Origin: Candidatus Ichthyocystis sparus
GTDB lineage: Bacteria > Pseudomonadota > Gammaproteobacteria > Burkholderiales > 2013Ark19i
Assembly (NCBI RefSeq): GCF_900078745.1
Contig: NZ_FKII01000043.1
Span: forward strand, 1-64,000
DNA length: 64,000 nucleotides
Direction: 5' to 3'
Below the pieces are notes generated by a model that was not told the origin of the DNA, searched no databases, and saw only the letters and a list, made by a program, of their open reading frames with translations. Below, piece after piece: positions 56,754 through 64,000 of the stretch. Numbering within the stretch: position 1 is the stretch's first letter; each line of letters starts with the position of its first letter. The translations under genes were made by a program, and so were the position numbers.

Positions 56754-57821
56754 ATGTTTAATTTTAGATCGGGCATAATTTTTGCCATCTTCTCTTTCTT
56801 GCTTTCTGGATGTGCCATGATTTCTGAGAGAGGGAAGATTAGCCATAGTAATATACAAAGGCAAAAATTTGTATCTACAATTTCATATTGTCGTGGGTGC
56901 TACGTAATATTTGGTGATAGCAAGGATATAAAAACTTTCAGCACGCTCTACAAATGTCCTAAATCTAGACTAATAAGTTTGAATCCGCACTTTTCCTCAT
57001 CTACTGTTATCCATGATGGTGAGGTTATAGTATTACCAGAAGAATGTAAAAATAATAGATTTTCAGGATTGGTTGTGCAACAAGTAACTTCGTCTCTTAA
57101 CATTAATGACAGTGATAACTCCGAGTTTAAAACACCTCTCATACTAAATAATAACCATTGTATTTTATCTATAGCAGATAACAAGTACTCTAAAAAATTT
57201 ATTCCACTTTTTTTTCCTACTACTCATAAGCCTATTTCGTTTAAAAAAGATAATGCTGGAGGTGCCCTAATTATAACATCCCCTAAAGATAAGGTTGTGT
57301 CTGCAGCAGCAGGGCAGGTGGTTATGTCTTCGTCCTCACTAAAAAAATATGGAAATCTTATAGTAGTTAGACATGGGTACAATTACGCTACAGTGTATGC
57401 TCATCTTGGAAAAAATATTGTGCAAAAAGGGGATAATGTTCAGGTCGGACAAGCAATAGCGTTGCCACTATGTGATGGTATTGATTGTTCATTTACATTT
57501 AGTACTCGCTTTAAAGGACATATTTTACCACTTCACTTTGGGCTTAAGATATTTACTGATAACAATATCAAAGCAAAGAAAGACGTCGAAGCAAAGAAAG
57601 ACGTCGAAGCAAAGAAAGACATCGAAGCTAAGAAAAAACTGGCACCACCCGTAGGACATAAGCATCTTAATACTAAGAAGAATAATACTAATGTGCTTAA
57701 TAAAAAATATGATAAGGGGACAACATACGCACTGGAATTGAAAAAGATGAATAGGTCTGCTACGCGTTTCTCTCATACGCACCATAAGTCACATACTGTT
57801 GTTAAATCTGCATCCCATTAA
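56754..57821 (+). CDS. nlpD: NlpD-like lipoprotein with LysM and degenerate M23 domains
   Basis: 355 residues. Lipobox LLSGC puts the lipidated Cys at 20, so outer-membrane anchored. A LysM-like domain spans about 46-95 and a peptidase M23 (LytM) domain about 165-262 (SPKDKVVSAAAGQVV...KYGNLIVVRHGYNYATVYAHLG). The first metal-ligand motif and the final LHFE-type His are missing (SFTFSTRFKG), so it is catalytically dead like E. coli NlpD, which activates amidases. The C-terminus is unusual: three repeats of EAKKD(V/I) then a basic Lys/His-rich tail. surE is just upstream; rpoS, commonly next to nlpD, is absent here. Confidence 0.88.
   Translation: MFNFRSGIIFAIFSFLLSGCAMISERGKISHSNIQRQKFVSTISYCRGCYVIFGDSKDIKTFSTLYKCPKSRLISLNPHFSSSTVIHDGEVIVLPEECKNNRFSGLVVQQVTSSLNINDSDNSEFKTPLILNNNHCILSIADNKYSKKFIPLFFPTTHKPISFKKDNAGGALIITSPKDKVVSAAAGQVVMSSSSLKKYGNLIVVRHGYNYATVYAHLGKNIVQKGDNVQVGQAIALPLCDGIDCSFTFSTRFKGHILPLHFGLKIFTDNNIKAKKDVEAKKDVEAKKDIEAKKKLAPPVGHKHLNTKKNNTNVLNKKYDKGTTYALELKKMNRSATRFSHTHHKSHTVVKSASH
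57573..57635 (+). repeat. Three 18-bp tandem repeats inside nlpD
   Basis: Units at 57573-57590, 57591-57608 and 57609-57626 (GCAAAGAAAGACGTCGAA, the third with one change), plus a partial fourth to 57635. They encode AKKDVE-type repeats and keep the frame, so copy number can change without breaking the gene. Confidence 0.95.
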
Positions 57822-58023
57822 AAATTAATAACAAACAAAATTTATGTAGTTATATTAAAAACTACCAGCTTTATGTGTTCCAACTAGTATTTATTAACAG
57901 CTGTTTGATACACTGTCTTATCGCCTAAACCTAAATACTTGAATTAATTATTTTTTTCTTATGCCTACCTTTTGACCCACCTTTCATTTATAATCCTAAT
58001 TTTCTGTTCGGAGATACAATTAG

Positions 58024-58911
58024 ATGATTTCAGGCTGCATATCTGCTTTGGTTACGCCTATGAAACATGATGGTCAGGTTGATTTAGTAAGCTTGGATCG
58101 CGTGGTAGACTACCATTTAGCAGAAGAGAGTGACGGACTTTTGCTTATGGGAAGCACTGGGGAGCCTGCGCTTTTAACTGAAGAAGAAAGACGGGAAATT
58201 GTGACCAGAGTTTTAAAGCGGGTTGATGGAAAAATTCCCGTGTGGGTAGGTGTAGGAAGCAATTCCACCCGAGATAGCATAGTAAAAATAAAGGAAATGG
58301 AAGAAATAGGCGTCGATGTTTGTTTGTGTGTGGTTCCCTACTACTTAAAACCAACACAAAAAGGTATATACGAGCATTTTGCTTCACTTTCTTCGGAAGT
58401 ATCTTGCCCTATTGTTATCTATAATATCCCTGGTAGGGTAGGAGTGGACATTTCTTTGCAAACCTTATTGGATTTATCTGAGATACCTAATATTGTAGGA
58501 ATGAAAGAAGGAACAAATAATGTAGAAAGAGCTATACACTGGATGCATAATTTTCCTAAAAATTTCATGTTTTATGCAGGAGATGATTCAGTATCCTTGC
58601 CCAGCATTCTTATGGGGGCTAAAGGGTGTGTGTCAGTGACTGGAAATGTTGTACCGCGGCTTATGCATGATATGTGTGATTGTGCTTTTTCTGGTCAGAT
58701 AAGTAGAGCTAGAGAAATCAATAGTAGTATATGGTGGTTTCACAGATTTTTGTTCATAGAATCAAATCCAATTCCAGTCAAATGGGTTTTGTCTGAGATG
58801 GGGTTGATAGAACCAGGTATTAGGCTTCCTCTGACCTGGCTTAGTGCTGAGCACCATGATAACCTGAGGCTCGCTATGAAGCAGGCAGGAATTAAAAAAG
58901 TTTGTCTGTAA
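58024..58911 (+). CDS. dapA: 4-hydroxy-tetrahydrodipicolinate synthase
   Basis: First committed step of lysine and diaminopimelate synthesis, condensing pyruvate with aspartate semialdehyde. 295 residues, TIM barrel. Motifs: GCISALVTPM start, LLMGSTGEPALLTEEER, the Tyr of IVIYNIPGRVGVD, and the Schiff-base Lys in VGMKEGTNN (about residue 161). One change from the common GTTGE is GSTGE. Followed by bamC 18 bases later, as in E. coli. Confidence 0.96.
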   Translation: MISGCISALVTPMKHDGQVDLVSLDRVVDYHLAEESDGLLLMGSTGEPALLTEEERREIVTRVLKRVDGKIPVWVGVGSNSTRDSIVKIKEMEEIGVDVCLCVVPYYLKPTQKGIYEHFASLSSEVSCPIVIYNIPGRVGVDISLQTLLDLSEIPNIVGMKEGTNNVERAIHWMHNFPKNFMFYAGDDSVSLPSILMGAKGCVSVTGNVVPRLMHDMCDCAFSGQISRAREINSSIWWFHRFLFIESNPIPVKWVLSEMGLIEPGIRLPLTWLSAEHHDNLRLAMKQAGIKKVCL

Positions 58912-58929
58912 TTCATAATATTATTGACG

Positions 58930-60081
58930 ATGGGAAAATTTATGTATCAATTTAAAAGCCTCTATTGTCTGCCATTACTATTTTTTTTGGTTGCCTGTAG
59001 CTCCTTGTTTTCTAGGTACTCTGCATCACCATATGGTAATGAGACCGCGAAATTGGTTATTCCACCTACTATGTCTCACCCTCAGTACGATTCTACATAC
59101 GATCTAAGTGGGGTTATTAAAAGACCTGAGATGGTAGATAAAGATGCTGTAACTGCCAACTATAATAAAAACAATGACATTGACATGGTTGTTACTGCTA
59201 ATCTTAGATTATCTGAGGATGTTTCTGGAATTACTGTATTTGTTCCAGAACAGCTTAAAAAAGTAATGAAAAAAACATCCGATTTTTTTTCTTACAATGG
59301 GTTCAGTGTTTCTTCTGATCTAAAGAAGCTAGAACTACATACAAAATGGAAGAAATACTACTACTATAACAAAGAAAATAATAAATTTTTTGGTGTTCCA
59401 TATTGGGGCTTTCGTGATAGATATCACGTAATTTTTCATGCCCATAAATCGGGTACTTTTGTGTCTTTTGCTCATCGTGAAGAATCATCGTATATATCGT
59501 TCCTAATGGACTTGCGTAATAGAGAGCGTACAATTAGGCAATCCTCATCGTGGCATAATTGTTCAGGTTGCGGGTTGTATTCTTTTAGTTATTTGATTCC
59601 ACGTTATCTTTCGCTCTTTGGGGCCAATCCGTCTGGAATTAACCGTCTCATGCTTTTGAGATATGCTCCTTTAACAAAAGTGGAAAAATATTTTCGGGAT
59701 ATCCTATTTCACCCGTTTTTGATGATTATTAGCAAGCCAGTAAGAGAATCTTGGTTCATGACTAAAAAGGCAATTGTTAGGAGTGGTATACAATTAAGTA
59801 AAGAAGATTTTGCTAATAAGAGTTTTACTATTAGTTATCTCGATCCTTCTTTTGTTCCACAAAATCAGGAGGGCATTGTTTCCAAAATTTCTAGATTTTT
59901 AGGATCTACTCCATCCTCCTCTGCCGATTTAGTAAAACCTAAAGCATATCTAATAAGGTTGTCATCTCTTTCTGGCAAAAAAGTTACTCAGGTCCTGGTT
60001 TACGATAGCTCGGGACATAAGATTGATACTTCACAAGTAGCGCTTAGGATTTTGGAAGTTATATCCAATAATTACTCTTGA
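58930..60081 (+). CDS. bamC: BamC-like outer-membrane assembly lipoprotein
   Basis: 383 residues from the ATG at 58930. The lipobox LVAC gives the lipidated Cys23. Residues 30-80 are extended (LVIPPTMSHPQYDSTYDL), which resembles the BamC N-terminal segment that wraps BamD (family LxxPP-L). The C-terminal part fits the helix-grip domains only loosely, so the call leans on the lipoprotein signal, the LVIPPTM motif and the position after dapA. Ribosome site is weak. The stop overlaps the region of the cmk start. Confidence 0.75.
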   Translation: MGKFMYQFKSLYCLPLLFFLVACSSLFSRYSASPYGNETAKLVIPPTMSHPQYDSTYDLSGVIKRPEMVDKDAVTANYNKNNDIDMVVTANLRLSEDVSGITVFVPEQLKKVMKKTSDFFSYNGFSVSSDLKKLELHTKWKKYYYYNKENNKFFGVPYWGFRDRYHVIFHAHKSGTFVSFAHREESSYISFLMDLRNRERTIRQSSSWHNCSGCGLYSFSYLIPRYLSLFGANPSGINRLMLLRYAPLTKVEKYFRDILFHPFLMIISKPVRESWFMTKKAIVRSGIQLSKEDFANKSFTISYLDPSFVPQNQEGIVSKISRFLGSTPSSSADLVKPKAYLIRLSSLSGKKVTQVLVYDSSGHKIDTSQVALRILEVISNNYS

Positions 60082-60083
60082 TT

Positions 60084-60758
60084 ATGGGTATACATGACAG
60101 TATTCCAGTAATAGCCATTGACGGCCCATCTGCTTCTGGCAAGGGGGCCGTTTCAAAAAAGGTATCCAATACTCTGGGATTCCATTATTTGGAAAGTGGT
60201 TTGCTATATAGGGCAGCTGCTTTTGTTGCCATAAATAATAACCTACCATTAGAGGGTAATTTGGTATCAGAATTTATTTCCAAACAAAAGATTTCCTGGA
60301 GTGAAGATGGATCGATCTTGGTTAATGGAAATATCTGTACTAGACTCTACGACCCAGAAGTTTCTTTAGCGGCCTCCCGTGTGTCTAGAATCCCATCTGT
60401 ACGAAAATTTCTTATGAGACTGCAAATGGATCGCCTCCGTGAGCCAGGCTTAGTTGCAGACGGCAGAGATATGGGTACCGTGGTATTCCCTAATGCCATT
60501 CTTAAGGTTTTTTTGACTGCTACGGCAGAGGTTAGAGCAAAAAGGAGGTTTCTTCAGTTGAAACAGCATAATAGCTGTGTAAGAATAAACGAAGTTTTGA
60601 GGGAAATTTTGCTTCGTGACTCATATGATTCAACTCGAGAATATTCTTCTCTAGTGGCTGCTGAGAATGCGGTGATAATCGACTCGACTGATCAATCATT
60701 AGATTGTGTTGTTGATGAGGTGCTGTTTCATGCTTCTCAGCGTATCTATAACCTTTAA
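60084..60758 (+). CDS. cmk: Cytidylate kinase
   Basis: Phosphorylates CMP and dCMP. 224 residues (family about 225). P-loop AIDGPSASGKGAVSKKV, YLESGLLYRAAAFVA, VADGRDMGTVVFPNA and LTATAEVRAKRRF are all family blocks; SGLLYRA replaces the common SGAMYRA. The ATG at 60084 gives MGIHDSIPVIAIDGPS; a TTG two codons upstream overlaps the bamC stop. Followed by rpsA and ihfB, the normal cmk-rpsA-ihfB order. Confidence 0.96.
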   Translation: MGIHDSIPVIAIDGPSASGKGAVSKKVSNTLGFHYLESGLLYRAAAFVAINNNLPLEGNLVSEFISKQKISWSEDGSILVNGNICTRLYDPEVSLAASRVSRIPSVRKFLMRLQMDRLREPGLVADGRDMGTVVFPNAILKVFLTATAEVRAKRRFLQLKQHNSCVRINEVLREILLRDSYDSTREYSSLVAAENAVIIDSTDQSLDCVVDEVLFHASQRIYNL

Positions 60759-60826
60759 AATGGGATAATTGTTTTTGTATCATTTTCCCTATTTTGTAAC
60801 TAGCCTTTTGCTAAGGGTGTTGTTTA

Positions 60827-62548
60827 ATGAATAAGTCTCCTCATGAAGTTGATGATGTAGAAGAAAGTTTTAAAACGCTTTTCGAAGAAAGCTTAAGCAA
60901 GCAAGAAATGCGCGTAGGCGAGGTTATTAGCGCTGAAGTTATACGAATTACTAATAATCTGGTTGTTGTTAGTTCTGGATTAAAGTCAGAATCGTATATT
61001 AATGCAGACGAATTCCGCAATGATCAAGGCGAACTAGAGGTATCCGTTGGTGATTTTGTCCACGTTGCTATCGAGGCGCTTGAGGATGGATATGGGGAAA
61101 CTCGCTTATCCCGTGATAAAGCTAGGCGTATATCTTCATGGAATGATTTAGAAAAAGCAATGGCAGAAGGTGCTGTCGTTACCGGATGTGTGTCTGGTAG
61201 GGTCAAAGGTGGCCTTACAGTTATGGTCAATGGCATTAGGGCCTTTTTGCCTGGATCATTGCTGGATATAAGGCCAACCAAAGATACAAATTCTTATGAA
61301 AACAAAACCTTTGAGTTTAAGGTCATCAAGCTTGATAGGAAAAGAAATAATGTCGTCCTGTCTCGTCGCGCTGTTCTAGAAGATGCTCTTGGAGAAGAGA
61401 GAGAAGCTCTAATATCCTCTCTACAAGAAGGTGCGATAGTAAAAGGTATTGTTAAAAATGTCACGGATTATGGTGCCTTTGTTGATTTGGGAGGCATAGA
61501 TGGTCTTCTTCACATAACTGATCTAGCTTGGCGTCGTATTAGGCATCCTAGCGAAATTTTGTCAGTTGGTGATGAAATTACAGCTAAGGTTCTTAAATTC
61601 GACCGAGAACGTAATCGTGTTTCACTTGGTGTGAAACAGCTGGGTAAAGATCCTTGGATAGGATTGTCTGCTCGCTACCCACAAAGGACACGTTGTAAAG
61701 GTAAAGTAGCAAATATTACTGATTACGGTGCTTTTGTGGAAATTGAGCCTGGCATAGAGGGATTGGTTCATGTTTCAGAAATGGACTGGACTAATCGTAA
61801 TATTCATCCCAGCAAAGTTGTTCATCTTGGTGATGAAATTGAAGTAATGATTCTGGAAATTGATGAGCAGCGCCGTAGAATTTCCCTTGGTATGAAGCAA
61901 TGTCATGCAAATCCTTGGGAAGATTTTGATAAAAAATATAAAAAAGGTGATCGCGTAACCGGTCATATAAAATCTATAACCGATTTTGGTGTTTTTGTTG
62001 GTCTGGACTGTGGCATTGATGCTCTTGTTCATTTATCAGATTTATCATGGACGCTTCCTCCAGAAGAAGCAGTAAGAAACTACAAAAAAGGACAAGAAGT
62101 TACTGCCATTGTTATTTCAATAGATGTAGAAAGAGAGAGGATTTCTTTAGGCATTAAGCAAGTTGATGATGGCCCATTTGGTATTTATGCTTCCATTAAT
62201 GATAAGGGTTCAGCAGTTTCTGGTATAGTTAAAAGCGTTGATGAACACTTGGCTGTTATAGCTTTGACTGATGAAGTTGAGGGTCAGTTGAGTTCTTCTG
62301 ATGCACTTGCGGATGATCTTACTACCTTGTTTAGTGTTGGCGAGGAAGTTAAGTTGATTATTTTAAACATTGATCGTAAGGATCGTCTCATTCAGTTGGC
62401 TATGAAGCCTGCTCCTAAGCAACCTTCGTCAGATGCTGAGAGTTCGTCCTTCGCTGAAAACAATGCATCTTCTGGTACGACAAACTTAGGTGCCTTGCTC
62501 AAAGCAAAGCTTGATAGTAACCAAAATAGTAGTGGTGATTATGAGTAA
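60827..62548 (+). CDS. rpsA: 30S ribosomal protein S1
   Basis: 573 residues with six S1 (OB-fold) repeats, the proteobacterial form (E. coli 557). Repeats 3-5 are the clearest: [40 protein letters not shown] and [20 protein letters not shown]. Binds mRNA to the 30S subunit. The C-terminus after repeat 6 is a Ser-rich tail. The last eight bases overlap the ihfB start (ATGAGTAA). Confidence 0.97.
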   Translation: MNKSPHEVDDVEESFKTLFEESLSKQEMRVGEVISAEVIRITNNLVVVSSGLKSESYINADEFRNDQGELEVSVGDFVHVAIEALEDGYGETRLSRDKARRISSWNDLEKAMAEGAVVTGCVSGRVKGGLTVMVNGIRAFLPGSLLDIRPTKDTNSYENKTFEFKVIKLDRKRNNVVLSRRAVLEDALGEEREALISSLQEGAIVKGIVKNVTDYGAFVDLGGIDGLLHITDLAWRRIRHPSEILSVGDEITAKVLKFDRERNRVSLGVKQLGKDPWIGLSARYPQRTRCKGKVANITDYGAFVEIEPGIEGLVHVSEMDWTNRNIHPSKVVHLGDEIEVMILEIDEQRRRISLGMKQCHANPWEDFDKKYKKGDRVTGHIKSITDFGVFVGLDCGIDALVHLSDLSWTLPPEEAVRNYKKGQEVTAIVISIDVERERISLGIKQVDDGPFGIYASINDKGSAVSGIVKSVDEHLAVIALTDEVEGQLSSSDALADDLTTLFSVGEEVKLIILNIDRKDRLIQLAMKPAPKQPSSDAESSSFAENNASSGTTNLGALLKAKLDSNQNSSGDYE

Positions 62549-62873
62549 ATATGGTGTAAATCGTTCTGATATAGTCTCTCGTGTTGCTGGACGTTGTGGG
62601 GGTTCTCTGTCCTTGAAGGATTGTGATTCTATTGTGCGTATAATATTAAACGCACTTTCTGAATCACTTGCAAGTGGAGGTCGTGTTGAAATTCGAGGCT
62701 TTGGATCTTTTGCTTTGAATTATCGTGCACCAAGGATTGGCCGTAATCCTAGAAACGGTGAATCTGTTGCTGTACCGGCACGTTGTGTACCACGCTTTAA
62801 ACCTGGCAAGGAACTAAGAACCGTTGTTGATCGTTCTTCCCAAACTTTTTCGCGGTCACAATCAGACGAATAG
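62541..62873 (+). CDS. ihfB: Integration host factor subunit beta
   Basis: DNA-bending HU-family subunit, 110 residues. ATG at 62541 overlaps the end of rpsA and gives [17 protein letters not shown]. The arm motif [23 protein letters not shown] with the DNA-intercalating Pro is intact, followed by [11 protein letters not shown]. The C-terminal extension ([12 protein letters not shown]) is common in IhfB of Betaproteobacteria. Works with IhfA, not in this window. Confidence 0.96.
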   Translation: MSKYGVNRSDIVSRVAGRCGGSLSLKDCDSIVRIILNALSESLASGGRVEIRGFGSFALNYRAPRIGRNPRNGESVAVPARCVPRFKPGKELRTVVDRSSQTFSRSQSDE

Positions 62874-62893
62874 AATTCGTGATTTAAAAAGTA

Positions 62894-62918
62894 GCGGCGT
62901 GCATAATTTGTACGCCGC
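62894..62918 (+). terminator. Hairpin after ihfB, probable terminator
   Basis: Perfect 7-bp stem GCGGCGT / ACGCCGC with an 11-base loop, 20 bases after the ihfB stop. Only a weak T-rich stretch follows, so termination efficiency is uncertain. Confidence 0.6.
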
Positions 62919-62968
62919 CTGCTTTGTTGATTCAGGTTGTGCTTTCATTAATTTTTGTTGGAGGGTAT

Positions 62969-63610
62969 ATGAAGAGAAGTTTTTCTTCTTTGGTACCATT
63001 TGTTTTGGCCGCCTCTATTTCCGTGGCTATTATACCAATATTGGAAGGTTGTGGTGTAATAGCTGTTACTGGTATTGCTGCTGCTTTAGTAGTATCTGAT
63101 CGTCGTCAGGCAGAGGTTATTTTATTAGATAGATCTACTCAGCTTAATTCTCGATCTATTGCTAATCGTTCGCTTCATTTTCGTGGCCACATTGAGGTTA
63201 CGGTATACAATGGGATTGTTCTTATAACTGGGCAGGTACCGTCTTATGAAGATAAAGCAAGGGTAGAACGTGCTGTATCTAGAGTTAAGAATGTTCGTAG
63301 ATTGGTTTCAGAGTTAACTGTTGCTCCTGAAACTACTGTCATACAGCGTGCTAAAGATTCTGCTCTTACGGCCAGGCTTAAAGCTAGTATTTCTCAACTT
63401 AAGAGACCATCACCTTCATTAATCAGAGTTGTTACGGAGAATGGAGTTGTTTATCTGATGGGAATAGTTACTAGGGAAGAGGCAAAAGTTGTTTCTTCAC
63501 GTGTTAGGGTAGTTCCAGGAGTAAAGAAAGTTGTGGAGGTTTTTGAGATAGTATCCCAAGAAACTTCTGATCTTCTTGATGGACGCTATCCTAGAAAGAG
63601 TGACAAGTAG
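62969..63610 (+). CDS. BON-domain lipoprotein
   Basis: 213 residues from the ATG at 62969 (GGAGGGTAT before it). N-terminal signal with LEGC placing a lipidated Cys at 28. Two BON domains follow: about 60-125 (LHFRGHIEVTVYNGIVLITG, then QVPSYEDKARVERAVSRV) and about 140-205 (IRVVTENGVVYLMGIVTREE). Two BON domains on a lipoprotein fit DolP/YraP-type proteins, which sit in the outer membrane and bind anionic lipid. Identity with DolP is inferred from architecture. Confidence 0.87.
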   Translation: MKRSFSSLVPFVLAASISVAIIPILEGCGVIAVTGIAAALVVSDRRQAEVILLDRSTQLNSRSIANRSLHFRGHIEVTVYNGIVLITGQVPSYEDKARVERAVSRVKNVRRLVSELTVAPETTVIQRAKDSALTARLKASISQLKRPSPSLIRVVTENGVVYLMGIVTREEAKVVSSRVRVVPGVKKVVEVFEIVSQETSDLLDGRYPRKSDK

Positions 63611-63613
63611 AAA

Positions 63614-64000
63614 TCATTGTTTGTGTCGCGTGGATACAAATATTGCAAAAGCTATCATCAACATTACAAGTATAGTGATAGTGATTTGGGCTATGATTTT
63701 TGGCATTTCACTCGTTTCTTGTTGCTCTTTTCTCTCTAGTCTTTGTGCTACCTCCGTATTATTATAGTCTTCTCCACTCTCTGTGACTATCTGCTGGAGG
63801 TAGCTTTCTATTTCATCAACGACACTTCTTGATTCTGGGTTTTTTATATCAGCCTGGCTTAATATATAACGGACCCCACTGACATACTTAACTAAAGCAT
63901 CATGTCTTACTTCATGGTTGTCAAAATTACAGGAACAACTAATATCTTCTTGTAACAGTTCCACCAATGCGGAAGCGGAGAAAATTGTTCCCACTCGTGA
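63614..64000 (-). CDS. C-terminally anchored membrane protein, partial at right edge
   Basis: Open frame continuing past the window, so its start is unknown; 129 codons visible before the stop. No family recognised. The visible part is polar and acidic with Cys in SCSCNFDN, a likely helical stretch (about 50-95, ESRSVVDEIESYLQQIV), and a single hydrophobic segment near the end (IIAQITITILVMLMIAFAIF) followed by VSTRHKQ. This is the pattern of a tail-anchored protein. Convergent with the BON-domain gene, three bases between the stops. Confidence 0.6.
   Translation of the reverse strand, partial: SRVGTIFSASALVELLQEDISCSCNFDNHEVRHDALVKYVSGVRYILSQADIKNPESRSVVDEIESYLQQIVTESGEDYNNTEVAQRLERKEQQETSEMPKIIAQITITILVMLMIAFAIFVSTRHKQ

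Noticed and set aside
57573-57635. nlpD repeats as a CRISPR-like array
   Set aside because: The 18-base units are directly adjacent without spacers and are in-frame coding sequence.

Overview
The window has two very different halves. From about 19.7 kb to the end it carries a dense, conserved set of housekeeping genes: htpG, yajC-secD-secF, queA, tRNA-Leu, tatD, rpsO-pnp, rimP-nusA-infB-rbfA-truB, fabI, pepP with a UbiH-type hydroxylase, fis-purH-purD, psd-pssA, an HtrA-like gene, alaS, surE-nlpD, dapA-bamC and cmk-rpsA-ihfB. The gene orders (fis-purH, rimP-nusA-infB-rbfA-truB, cmk-rpsA-ihfB, dapA-bamC) are those of Beta/Gammaproteobacteria. The low GC, long AT-rich gaps and an expanded family of unknown membrane proteins suggest a host-associated, probably intracellular betaproteobacterium. 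From memory and unverified, the fish-gill epitheliocystis agents 'Candidatus Ichthyocystis' fit this description, because their genomes are reported to carry large families of novel duplicated genes.

The first 19.7 kb is an accessory island with low coding density and every supported gene on the minus strand. It holds a family of paralogous membrane proteins of about 205-236 residues at 716-1423, 2784-3404, 5462-6153 (frameshifted), 8895-9542, 10658-11368, 13268-13978 and 15178-15855. All share one architecture: a hydrophilic N-terminus, a hydrophobic Ser/Leu/Ala segment resembling a signal sequence, a short Ser/Thr-rich stretch usually with an NxS/T sequon, a second hydrophobic segment followed by basic residues, and a long tail. 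The tail contains NG-x-A-x-V-G-x-RDPGD, GEI-x-EL and IPMV-type motifs and, in six of seven copies, an acidic run ending in D-x-V. I call this the DxV-tail family; I do not recognise it as a named family. Around the intact genes lie decayed copies (4087-4549, about 5000-5400, 7350-7923, 12742-12985, 17830-18110), a 1.2 kb dispersed duplication, a 1.8 kb tandem duplication that also carries a second small membrane protein (intact at 16121-16489, broken at 14270-14600), and a conserved non-coding block upstream of several copies. This is the picture of gene birth and death in a fast-evolving surface or effector family.

In the housekeeping half, transcription is mostly on the plus strand. One block covers protein export (yajC, secD, secF), then translation and RNA metabolism (rpsO, pnp, rimP, nusA, infB, rbfA, truB). 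It continues with purine synthesis under the fis-purH arrangement, phosphatidylethanolamine synthesis (pssA, psd), and the envelope proteins SurE/NlpD, BamC and a BON-domain lipoprotein. Minus-strand exceptions are a GST-like gene, mgtA, queA, fabI, a gamma-carbonic-anhydrase-like gene, a small XRE regulator and a partial gene at the right edge.

The most notable single gene outside the island is the HtrA/DegP-like protein at 51751-53196. It keeps two PDZ domains, but all three catalytic-triad positions appear replaced (His to Tyr, Asp to Gly, Ser to Ile), so it is probably a pseudoprotease. No CRISPR array, transposase, integrase, prophage or rRNA gene was seen.
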